A stretch of DNA of 64,000 nt from Corythoichthys intestinalis (Eukaryota > Chordata > Actinopteri > Syngnathiformes > Syngnathidae): the NCBI RefSeq assembly GCF_030265065.1, contig NC_080406.1:39084638-39148637 (forward strand), written 5' to 3'. Below, in pieces: positions 23,915 to 36,900 of the stretch. Every line of letters starts with the position of its first letter. Within the stretch, counting starts at the first letter, position 1. The notes below the pieces were generated by a model, which was given only the letters and a program-made list of their open reading frames with translations, had not been told where the DNA came from and did not search any database. The translations under genes were made by a program, and so were the position numbers.

Positions 23915-24912
23915 ACTTGGGATTGGCAAATCCTCAGGTGGCTCAGACTTGGTGCAAAAAATAGAGATTGGGACATCTCTGACAACGAGGATGCTACTGT
24001 ATGTGCAAGTCACAAAAATCAAACAAATAGTAATTGTACGAAAAACTGTACAACTGTGATGTGGTACCGCTTTGAACAAATCCCTTTTAATGCACCAAGG
24101 CAAGAGAATTAGCAAGTAGAAGAGACTAAAGCACCGCTGCCTCAATTTAAATTTCTCCCTAATGTGGCAATAATTGAAACTTAAGTGCAGAAGTGATCAT
24201 GATTTTAGAGGAGCTTATTAAGTAAATTCTAATATGGCGTATCCATCAATTGGCACATTTCCTCTCGTGATTGCAGCTGCTCAATTTAACCTTGTGCCGA
24301 TTTTATGAACAGTCAGGGGCCCAGGCTATTCACACAGAGAAGGAAAACACAACGATACTTGATTGCAATGTCAATACCAAGTCACCCATTTATTTAGCTA
24401 GTAGTCAGTTTTTACTGGCACTTAATACGCTAAAAGGGTTCAATCAAAGCGTGACCCAAATAATCACCTCTAATTTTTAACAACAGTCACTACTCTGTGA
24501 TTTTTATTCACTTACAATTACTTTTCTTGCAACAGACTCTCGAGTGTGTCCTTGGGGGAAACATAATGTGCTGATCTATAAAACTTCTTTTTACATCATA
24601 TTAACGTCCACCGAATATATTACTCTTACGCTGCTGGTAATTTAACAGTTTGGTAAAGTTAATAACGCGGGCCACTGACAGCACTTTTCAAGGTGAATCA
24701 ACATGTGTGATTGCTCTTTCTTTAATACTGTTGACGCCAATGATGCATAAAGCCTTGAGGACAAACATAAAAATCTATCTTTCAAAACAGCTTAATGAAT
24801 GTCCCATATCTTCGCGCCTGACATCTTATATACAGTAACTCAGAGGTGTGCAGCCTTGCCGTTTATCCCTCGCTACTAACACAGTGAAGAAATACAGCGT
24901 GAGGAAGATTAG
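23915..24912. other. GMPPA 3' flank and probable 3'UTR; no further gene
   Basis: The part next to 24,912 must include the GMPPA 3'UTR. About 24,130-24,360 has the look of slowly evolving AT-rich non-coding DNA (TAATTGAAACTTAAG, GATTGCAGCTGCTC) and is repeat-free; this impression needs alignment to other fish. Confidence 0.4.
24503..24508 (-). terminator. Candidate polyadenylation signal of GMPPA
   Basis: AATAAA on the minus strand, about 405 bases beyond the GMPPA stop codon. A second minus-strand AATAAA lies at 24389-24394. Either could end the transcript; the sequence does not decide between them. Confidence 0.3.
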
Positions 24913-27900
24913 CTACAGAATAATTTGGTTCTTGAAGCTGCGGTTGAGGTCTTTGTGTGGCAGGACAATAGAGTTGAGGATTATCACCTCTCTGGGAATG
25001 GACACATTACAACCTGAGGGTGAATAATACAGAGTGTGTGTGGTTATAATAATTAGGATACAAGTTATTTTAAACAATGACAGAAAAGATTTCAACAAAA
25101 AAATGATTACCAAGAATAGTGATGGACGGGGTGAGTTTTCCTTCTCTGAAAAGTGTCTCGCTGTCAATCTTTGCATATGGATCGTTTGGGTTTGGGTCAC
25201 TGGGAGTTCCTTCTACTCGTGCCCATTTGCCAATAGTGCTATCCCATCCTACAATGCTGTTTAAGACACAGCAGTGGTCCTGGAAGGAAAATATTGACAT
25301 GACCATAAATAACTGAATAGTAACCCTTCAGGAAATCCATTAAATTATGTACATTTTAGGGCCTGAAAAATTGAAGTGACAGGCTGACAAAGTAATTACA
25401 ATTTACCTAAACATCCCTCAGGTAATTATCTAAACTTGTTTTTTCTTGTCTTCATTAACTCATTGGTTTCCATTGATTGCGATAGATCAATCAATTTGAA
25501 GTGGCAGGATTTGGCAGAGAATGAACGATTGTCCATCCCATAAATTCAAAGCCACATGATTGGGAGTCTGTCATCATCAAAGCCAGTCAACGGGTTAACG
25601 TATGTTATGCTGAGCTCTACTTGCTCATTCTTATACATTGTTTTTTAATTTGTTCCCATATATTAGCATTTCCATTATTGTTCAATAAGAGACATTCTCT
25701 GTTGCATGCCTGTCATGAGCTTCTTGCTTAGATTTTAATTCTCCACACTGAGTTTTGTTTTGTGTGTAAATTCAGTTATATACAGAAATGAAAATGGTTC
25801 AGGGGTAAAAAAGGTGAGAAACGTGTGGAGGAAATATGTTCCGGTACACTGTAAAACTAGGGCTGTGCCAAACGACTAATTTTCTCACGATTAGTCAGCC
25901 GACTATTTTTACGATTAGTAGATTAATCGAAAAACCCCCACCCCTCCCTTTTTTTTTCTTCTTTTTTTTACTAATTTAGCAATGAAATTTTTGGTGATGT
26001 TTATTAATTCACAAAAAACATTTTGGAACACTTAAATTATTTATTAAAGTACAAATAAACACACAAATAACAACAATAAATCACAAATAAACAATGAGGT
26101 CAAATGCTCATGGCATTAACTAATGCAAAAGAATGGAATGTAAACAGATACAAAACACTGACTTCGCCTTTCCAACATGATTCAAAACAATTCTTAAAAT
26201 ATCTAGCATTAATATTATAGTATACCACTATATATAATAGTAGTATGATAATTATTCATTGCAATCAGATTTTTCATAAAGGGTGTCATTTTAAAGCTAC
26301 TCTTAACGTAGAATCTGAATTCTGAAGTATGTGGGATTAACTCCAGAAATCGTTATTTATATGACGAACATGCGGTGCTTTTATTTTGAAATGTTCACCG
26401 GAAGTACATTCGCGAAACCGCTAACATGAAGCTTTACACGCCGCAAAAGAAGCTCTTTTTGTCATTGCATGTGGTGTCAGAAATCCATTTTTTTCTCTCG
26501 TTTTTTTCATTTGCAAATGCTGTTAAGCAGCGATTTTACATGTTTGAAGTGTCACCTTTTAACCGCAAGTTTGCGTTTTGGAGAAGACTGCCACTGTTTT
26601 GTAACAGCCTTATTAGGTTGTCTTTTTTTCCCCATTAGCCTCAATGTAGCAATGCTAATGTTTACAGTGTTTAATATCGATGTTTTTCCTTATTTTGCAT
26701 GTCTGAACTTTAACTCTACGGCGTGTTGATGACCAATAACCATCTGTGAAAAGAACTGGTGTCTCATATGCCATCAACACCCACGCGTACACGCACGCAC
26801 AAATGTATGCACGCACGCGACGATAAAACGCAGCCGTGAAAATTACCGCCCTCATTTTTATTTTTACCAGGCGACAAATAGATTAATTGCATATCGCGAC
26901 AGGTTTAGCAACTTCAACAAAAGATGTCGTTACTTAGTTAGTTAGTTAGACTTACAATCTGCCAGCTTGTCCTGTCGTCTTCAAAAATTACAACTGGGTG
27001 ACGGCGCTTTCGGTGTTCATTCATGGCTGACGTGCAGCCAAGCTTGGCATTGAAGAGACAGGACGCAACAGTGTACCCTCCTTAGTTTCGTTGAAATAAG
27101 TCAATGTTTTGGCCATTCTGGTGCGCTTTTTTGGCTTTGTGCCACTTTCCTTTCCCCGCTTGCATACCAAGCGTCCGACATAAAAAAAAAAATCTCCCGA
27201 ACCCCCCCCCAAATAATTTCTCCTCGGATCAACACAATTCACGTCGGTCACCCTTTTTGACTTCAAAACAGCAAATTTTGCCGAAAGGTGAGAGATTTTT
27301 ATACCTGTATATAACTATGACAAATCACTTTGTTGTCAAAACTGATTGTTAAATCATAAGGTTTAAGTTAGAAGGACTTTATCAAATCATAAGGTTTAAG
27401 TTAGAAGGACTTCATGGGGGTCCTCTTTGACCATTTTAAATGCACAAATTGCTGTTTCAAAAGGTTTCAAATTGAAACAACAGTTCTTTTTTTAACATCT
27501 TACCTGGAGAGTCGCACCATGCAGGATAATGGATTCACGCACTCTAACCCCAGCACCAATAGTAACTCCTGTGCCAATGGAGACATTAGGGCCCAACTGC
27601 AAAGCCAAAAGCAATGACATTTAACCCTTTATAAGGTACAAATTGGTACAACTCATTGGCTGCAATTGACGGAAATAGACATCAAATCCATTGGGAGGGC
27701 AGATTGCGAATGATTGCATATGATTGTAAATGGAAGGCAATGAGTTCAAATTCTCTTATTCATTTGTTTCTTGTTTTTAAACTCTGTTATTATTAATACG
27801 ATAATTCTAAAAAGGGAAAGGCAGTAAAAAGTATTTTTTTAAATGTATTTTATCAAAAAAATAGTTTAAAGCAAAAGATAAAATATGCAAATATTTTACT

Positions 27901-30900
27901 TAATTACTTAAAACGTTTGTACTTTTTTTTTTCTTAAAACAACAAAGGGAAATTACAAAAAAAAAAATTGTTATGAATGGTAATGCATTAATTATACAGT
28001 ACTGTAAACTTTAAAGTGTTATTTCGGTGCCTTAAAACAATTGCATATTAAAATTATATAAATAATTAATATTTTATTTATTTATAAATATATTGATAAA
28101 ATAAAGAAAAAAATAAAATAATAATAAAAATTAAATTAAAACAAATATTAAAAGTAATGATTAATAATAGTGTACTATATATACACATGCAGTATGTAAA
28201 AATATATAGGCCAAACTTGTTTATCAAATGTTAACCTTGTGGTCTACATGCCCTAAAATATGATGTCCTCATATGGGCCGCCATGGCTTAATTTACTTAA
28301 TGGTTTAATTATCAAAAATATTCCCTTGTCCTATAAAGGATGAAAACCAATTATTGCTTTGACCTCATCTTTTCTCAACATGGGATGAATATGTATTGCT
28401 AAATTAATAGCGCATTAACAGCGAAAGTGTTTCACGATGCTTACCACCGCAGTGGGATCAATGTTGGCAGTAGGGTGGATATAGACATTACCTGGAGAAA
28501 AAAAGTGCTTTTGAAAGCGTATTGATTGATGCATTTTTTTGCATGCAATGATGCAACAGTGCAACAAGAAGTACCACTTATTTTAGGGCCTCCTTCTTTG
28601 TTTGCAGCCAGCCTTTCCGGATGAGTCTTGTGATACTGGTTGAGGTATAACCGACTTGCATAAATTGCAGACCTGTGGAGGGGTTAGAACATCGGAAATT
28701 TATTAAACGCAATCCCATTTTACCTGATTAAAATACAACAAACTTACAGGGTTCGAAGTAGGCAAAAAACAAGTGTCCCTCCTTAACTCACCCTGCTGAT
28801 TTTATCTGGCTCCAGAATCGGAGTGTTTTATAAACGTAGAGTTTGCCCTGTCCAGCCAGGGCAGTGAAAATGTCCTGCTCCAACCTGATGGCTTCTGCTC
28901 TGTGCCAGCCGTTGTTCGTCTCCTCCCTGCCAGGGACAAAACCTTGACTTTAATGCCCAGATTTATGTCGTGAAGTGGTTGTGAAATTGCACTGTATGAT
29001 GAAATATAGTTGCAGTAATCTGTGTAGCAAAAAAAAAAAAAAAAAAAAAAGATCCCGATGAGTTACAGAACATTTTAGAAGATTTCAAATAAGCTAATAC
29101 ACATCATTTTAAAATGCAGAAGGAAAATGCATAACACCCAAAGAAAACCCACACAAGTATTGAACATGCATATTCAGCAACTTAGATGATAACCTGAAAA
29201 GCTAGACAAAGATTCATCAAACGCAAGCCCGATTAGAGTTAAAACGCATCACTTGTCAACTCGGGGTTCAAACCAAAGCCGATTCGTACATTTGATCAAA
29301 ACCTTAAGTGGATCGCTCCCCATACTAATCAGTTTCTCTCTAAAAGTGTATTGTGAGAGCCGAGAGATGAAACAGAGTGTTAAATATTGATGAAAAGAAC
29401 ATGTTTAAGGATTCCACCCATAATGGGAGATTTACCAAAAGGGGAGGTGTGGTTAGAGGCAAAGTCATCCCTGTGAGATTTTGCATTGCATCTTACTTCC
29501 AGGTTCCGTGATCAGAAATTGTGCTGAATCAGTTTTAATCTTCATTTAGGTGTATTACAGCCTTGATAAGTATGCAGTATGACTTGACTTTGGTGTACAA
29601 TACCCAGCACACAAAACACAAAAAGTGGAAAACTTTCAACTCACTACTCAACGAAAAATATCCCATGTTCTTCTAAGTGACTAATTTATAGTGTTGGCAG
29701 AAAAAAATGTAAGATTTTTTTTCACTTTCAATACTTATGTTTATTTTATCAAGTTTAACAACCAAGTAATAATGCTCTTTAAGCATTTGCAGAATGTTCT
29801 TCAACAAATATTTAGTGTAGTAGTTCAAAGTGCAGGACAGAAAAATAACAAAAGTCAATCACCTCATGCTCTCCTATGAACTGCTGAATTTAAAATATGA
29901 GAGCCAACTAATAAACACAAGTATGTCTTTTTGATATGCCGTCAGTTTTAAGCACGTTTCACACACTGATTTTCTTAATTTTTTTATTTTAATTTTTAGT
30001 TGCTGCTGATTTCAAATCTGCCATCAGTTTGTTTCTTTATGTTTTAGCTTTTATGCAATTTGCATTTTTATATTCTTATTTTAATATTAATACCATACAA
30101 TTTTTACATCTATTTTACCAGATACAGTCCATGTGTTGTTACGTTTTTTTTTTTCTGACTCATTGTCAAAATTAGCTTATCATAGTTGACTAATTTTCAC
30201 ATTATTTTGGCAGCAGTGCAGTGCAGCACATGTCACATTGTCCCGATTGTTGGTCTCTTGTGTCTGCAGTTGCTGATGTTTTCTTATAATTTTTAAATGC
30301 CAACTATACTTTGCAATCTATCCTTGCATTGCACAAAATTAATACATTTTTACTCGGAAAAAAAAATAAAAAAAGGTCAGATTTGGATTCAGAACCCCAA
30401 AATTACATAAGAACAAGTGTTTGCATAAATGTGAAAAAAAAATTTTGTTGACCAGTGTAACGGGATGAAATGTTTGAAAAAATGTTCGACAATTTCAACC
30501 CTTACAAATGAAAGTGAGCACAGGCCCAATTTTCACATAAAGGTTTATCCTGAATGATTAGCCAGTGTTGCAGTGTGTGGTAGAAGTGTCATAATGTTAA
30601 TAAACCTGTCCAAAATCTGGTGGCCATTAAGCCTAAACGAAAGCAAAAGGTTCCATCAGCTTTTGGTGGAGCAAATCTTTTTTTAAATTAATCCCTTGTT
30701 GGTGATGATATGGCCGTAATCTTGAATTTAAAAAAAGGACAGAAAAATAAAGGCTTTTACAACAATCATAAAGCATCCTATGCAAACTCAGCACTAGTTC
30801 ACACCAAACGCTAAACCACAGGTGTCAAACTCGAGGCCCGCGGACCAGATCTGGCCCGCCACACCATTTTGTGTGGCTCACGAAAGGGAATCATGTTTCT

Positions 30901-33900
30901 CGCTAAAATAAAATTTAAATTTTCTATCATCCTCAATGAAAGATTGAGAAATGCAGAAATCAGAGAATATTTTTCAGTTTTTTCTTCTTTTTTAAAAATG
31001 TAAAATAACATTTTTTAAAAATGCAAAAAAGAATATTTACCATTTTTCTATTTTGTTCTTTGGAATAAAAAAAAAAAAAAAAAAGAATATTCACTATTTA
31101 ACCTGGTTTTTTTTTTTTTTTTTTAATTTTATTTTAAAAAAGTAAATGCATTCAAAATGAATAAAAATGAAACAGGAAAATATCTGCTATGAAAGGTTAA
31201 AAAAAGATGACATGGACAAATTGTAGGTCAACAAATTCATTGTCTACCACAATAGTTGTCTTTTCATTTGATAATCAATTAGGTGTTAATTCGTCAATCA
31301 ATAGCGGCGGCCCTAGTTTACAGACATAATAACCCTCAGAAGAAACCCATAACTACGATGTGGCCCATAACAAAAGCGAGTTTGACACCCCTGCTCTAAG
31401 TGCTCTATAACCACATCGTGCAGGTGATATAATGTACCAACTTACCCATCAAATGGAAATCTGATGATTGTATAGGAAAACGAAAAATCATAGTGGAGAA
31501 AAGAAGGGAAAAGGACAAATGAAGGGAACCAAAGTCTGAAAATGAACTCCCCCCACCCCAAATGTATAGATCTTACAACTCACATCATCATGTCTTGTTG
31601 ATTTTTCTGGAAAACTGTTCCAATATGCTGGAAGATCTCAGGATTAAATAGGTAGATACCACAGTTGATGATGTCGCTCACAAATGTGCTCGGCTTTTCC
31701 ACATAATGCAACACCTAATGAGCAAACAGAGCACCTGTAATGGTTTTAAGCTGAAACGGTGAATAGTTGATGAGAATTTATGGAAATAAGTCAGGGAGGT
31801 TATATACCTCATTCGTTTCTTCGTTTTCAACTATGCAGCCATAATTCAGCGATTGTTTCCTGTTTGCCTGTGAACAGCAGTGTGAATACATATTGCATGT
31901 TTGAAAAGATATTTAAAACAAAGGTCTACAACATTACATAAACGCGTGGGCGAAAACTTCCTTTAAAGACAAGCAACTGCCAATTGTGATAACTCACCGT
32001 TGTTCCAAGTATGACAAAGCTATTCGGTTCTCCGTGTTCTTTCTGGAAGCTGAGCATCTCTGTTAAAGGAAAGGCTGCGCACACATCAGCATTAAGAACA
32101 AAGAAAGCCTGAGGGCCACCAGCGATGATTTGATCTCTGAAGTGATAGATGCCCCCTCCAGTACCCAGGGCTGCATATTCTTGCAAATACCTGCAGTGCA
32201 CAGGAAAAGCCAAGCTATGAAGTATGCCTGTTTTGAGAGGCTGAGTGGTTAAAAGGAAATGGAATGCTAATCCATTGTGCTCTCTATTGTATGTATAAGT
32301 TTGAATTCCATTTCCGTTGTTGTTTGTGGCAGCAGTGGCTAAAGCCCCTCTTAATAGTGGTCAAACTTTCACGACATCCATTAATATTACAAAGCAGGTT
32401 TGACTGTGAAATGATCTTGTCTTAATCCCTAACATCCCATTCATTATATTGCCGTCAATAGCAGCCAATGAGTTAACTGACTGCATGTATTAGTATTGTT
32501 CGGGAATTTTTTCCAGGTCGCTGTTTGTAATACTAGTAAACAACAAAATAAACTTGGAGCCAGGGTATGAATTGAGATTCAGCTGGCCACCACAAACCTG
32601 TGGCTAAAAAAAGTGGAATCTTTTTTCCACCAAAATGCATGAAGCATTCAAGGATTGATGCACTCATTTCCAACAGCCTCTCACATGGCCCCACTTTCTC
32701 CTTTATTCGTCCCAGTTTCTTTGTTTTATTGCAATACAACTTCAGCGGCTAAGGCAATCTGCTCCTCCCTTGGATATCGCTCTATTTTGTTTTGGTTCAG
32801 TAAAATGGTAACATAGGGCTGCTCAAAATGTTTCCATAATTATATTTCCTCAGTCTCCCTGAGTAAATGCATTCATCAAATCAATGAATGAATGTGCCAG
32901 AATTTTCTCCAGTTAAATGTGGAGAAGACAGAAGTGATCATTTTCATGCCAAAAACTGGAAAGGTCAAAGATAAGCAAGCACCTGAGCACAATGTCACTT
33001 ACAGCTACAAATCAAGTCAGAAATCTTGGCCTAATTATTGACTCAGTCCTAAAATTTGATAGCCATCTAAAGTCCGTCACTAAATCTGCTTATTATTACC
33101 ACCAAAAATATATCGCCAGAATTAAGGGGCTTTCTTACTCAACAAGACATGGAAAAACTTCTGCATGCATTCCTTTTCAGCAGATCAGACTATTGCAACG
33201 GTATATTTACAGGTCTTGATAAAAAATCAGTCAGGAAGCTGCAGCTAGTACAAATTGCTGCAGCCAGAGTCCTCACAAATACAAGAAAACTGGACCACAT
33301 TACACCGGTTTTGAAATTGTTACACTGGCTTCCAGTGAGTCAAAGCATAGACTATGAAATACTACTGCTTGTCTACAAAACATTTAATGGCCTTGGACCA
33401 AAATACATGCTTGATTTGTTAGATTCCTATGAAACATCTAGACCCCTAAGGTCGTCTGGAACCGGTCTCCAGTATGTTCCAAGAACAAAAACCAAGCAGG
33501 GTGAGGCCTCAGGCAGCATATAGTTATTATGCTCCTCACCCTCTGGAACAAGTTATCTGAAGGTCTGAAGTATGCCCAAACTGTTAGCTCCTTTAAATCA
33601 GGGCTAAAAACACTCTTGTTTAGCACAGCATATCCATAACTATCTATATATTTCAATCTATTTGCTTTCTATTCCTGTTGTGCTTTATCTCCATTGCTAA
33701 TTTCAATTATTATTATTAGCAAAAGGATTTTTTATTTTTTCTTATTCTATCCTTGATTAAATGCAATTTTTATATATAATTTTATTCCCTGTTTCGATTG
33801 TCTTTGTTTTTACTTTCTGTTGATTTAATGTGATTTTTATGATCTTCATGTGATGTAAAGCACTTTGAATTGCCTTGTGTTGAATTGTGCTATATAAATA

Positions 33901-36900
33901 AATTTGCCTTGCCTTGCCTAATAACGCAAACCTAGATACAGGTTTTGACAACAGGGTCTCTACAGGTATTAGCAAATCTCATTTAATGCCTTTTAATGAC
34001 ACTTTAAACTAATTTAACCCCCAACCCCAACTGAGGATAGTTTCACACACACAAATTGTGAGTTGACTGATCATGACTTTTTAACCGATAACCTATATTG
34101 TCCAACTCCAAAAATCTGTTACCGATATCAAACTGATACCAATATATGCGGTCATGGACCTAACATATTATGGCTAATTGTATTGTGATGCCCCACTGCA
34201 TACTTTAATAACGATAAATGTATTGCGATGCCTCACTGGATACTTTAATAATGATAAATGTAACAACTTCAAGGTTTTCCAATAAACATTCTTTGAAAAA
34301 TAAGGGAACAACTTCAACTGAAGTAATGGAAAAGTGCCTATACTGCACCACTATAGTTATTGTTGAAATCAAAATAGTGCAAAGATCTTAGTTTGGAGAC
34401 ATCTTTTGGTAAATAAGCATAACTGCTGTGCTAAGCTGTGACCAGGCCATATCCAAAGGCAGAAGCCTTCTACGTTCATTTTGAAGGCAACATGTATATT
34501 GGCCTAAAACCGATGTCAATATAAACCGATGTTTTAAAATGCCTTAATCGGGTGATATTATAGGGTAGCTGATAGTATTGGCTCTCTTATCCTGTAATAT
34601 CTGATGTTCACTTATCCCGGCTACCCGATGATATCAGACAGCTCAAATAATGTTACCAAAAAAAAAAAAAAAAAAAAAAAAGGTTTTTTTGGGATCCGTC
34701 AAGGTAACATAACTTTTAATGCCTCAGACGTTTAGGCTACGTTCATACTACAGGTCTTAATGCACAAATACGATTTTTTGTCATATCTGTATTTTTTGGC
34801 ATGCCCGTTCAGACTGCCTTTCACCACTGAGATCATTCAAGTATTACGCATGCGCACTAATTTGCAGTCCGACACACGCTGAGCAAGACGATCCGCATGC
34901 GCAGAAGCATCAAAACAAATGACCACACATGTTGGCTGTCATTCCAGGGATTATCATATTTTTCTTGTTAAAAAGGGGATACAAATAACAGACATTAACA
35001 ATCCACGTTTAGTTTTATTTTCAAAGTTTATATGGACTGATAGAACGCATACACGCACACACATAAGCCTTGACGTGTGTGCGTGAAATGACGTGGGTCC
35101 GTCAGTTTGCCCCGACTCGGCAATGTGTTCAATAATGAAATATTGCTCATTCGGCGCACAGAATTAAAATCGAAAATTGACAGGGTTATCCTTTTCTTCA
35201 TTTTATTTTTTTATGACTGTGGTCAAGCCCGCTTAGTGCTTAAAAGCCGAGTTCAAGCTAGGCGCTAATGCCTGCATCGCTGCCGTCCTTCGTGCCTCTT
35301 GCTGTTTGCTGACGTAATTAGTGCATGAATTCCGATTCCGGAGAATGGACAGTACAGACTGCCGCGACAGTCTGGAAAAATGTGGCCCAGTTCGGATTTG
35401 AACCACATACGAAAGTGACCCAGATCGGATTTGAAAATGGTCCAGTTCTATGCGACTTGTCACGTTCAGACCGTCAAGTTAATGCCTCACTCGAGTCAGA
35501 AAAACACGAAAAAATCGGATTCGTGCATTAAGACCAGTAGTATGAACGTAGCCTAAGTTTAATGTGTTTTTTTCATGCTTTTTAAGGCCTGAATTTTAAA
35601 AAATCCATCTAATGACTTTTAATGCTTTTTAATGACCGTATAAAGCCTGAACAAAGTTCAATTCAAGAATTTTTAATGCTGTTTGAAATGAAATTTAAGA
35701 CCAACTCAACAACAAACTAAAATTTTAAAGAAAAAAAAAACCCTGTGTCAAGCAGCTGAACAGGACAGGTTAAAAAGGAAAAAAAAAAAAAAAAAACAGA
35801 ACATCAATTAGTGGGGTCCAATTGCTGCTAAATGTCCTGGCCAACCACATGATATACTTGGAAGTGGAACCACGTCATCAGTGTTTCTGTTAATTTATTC
35901 TTAGCACAAAAGAAAATAATTTCTTGTAAATGACCTGCAAAGTCAATAGTCTCACTGAATTTCATCACTTTGACAGCACCATTGTTTAGTTATGCTAATG
36001 TTAAATGTCACGAGAACCAACAAGATCGGTGCTATCTCTCCTTGAAATCATAGAATATGGGATGAGTTTTAAAAGTAAACACATTAAACATGATAAACAG
36101 TGTTTGTTTGTTACTTCAAAACAAATAACTGGCAATTTAGAGGACTAATAAATGTACATTTCTGCAGGACAAAACCTTTGGTTGGTGCACTTGCATGTAT
36201 TTCACGGTTTTGTTAGATTCGGTAAGGTTATACCCTGATGTTGCCACCACAGTAAATCGTTAAAATTATTTTTGAAAAATAAATGTTACCAATTTTTTTT
36301 CATGTCACGTTAGCATAAAATCGTATTTGCGTATTGATATTTTAAAGACTTTTGAAAACTGGATTTAGGGCGTATTAATTTTAAAATCATGACATTTAAA
36401 GCTAAGTGTTTGCGGGTACCCTGAAAAAATGATTCATTCAGTTCAAGCTTTTTAAAGAAGATTTTAGGAATACTTAGAACAGAATTTAATGCCATTGTCA
36501 GGGCAGATTTCATGGCTAACCTCCCTCGCAAAAAATAAATGAATAATCGGTATCTTTTTTTTTTTTTCACCTGTCCAGTTCAGCTGCTTACAAATGGAGA
36601 ATGGGAATCTGAGAGTCCTTGTGGTCTGAACAGTTTTAATGTAACACATGGGAGTTTGAGATACTCCTATTGTTGTTGTTTTATTTATTAGGAGAAAGCA
36701 GCGAACAGGATGGGTTTTACAGGGGGACAGAGAAGAAGGAAATCAAAATTTACTTCATTCATTACTACATCAGCAGGTAGAACATGTTTCTTTACCGCTT
36801 GGACATTTGTCAAGACACAATTTATAGTTTGAAATTTAAGACCCACCAGACGTCATTCATTGTCTTTTTGTTCACTTCACTTTATGAAGATTAGTAAATT

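Noticed and set aside
34733-35555. Target duplication for the TAGGCTACG element
   Set aside because: No 3-, 8- or 9-bp flanking match could be found, so only the inverted ends are claimed.
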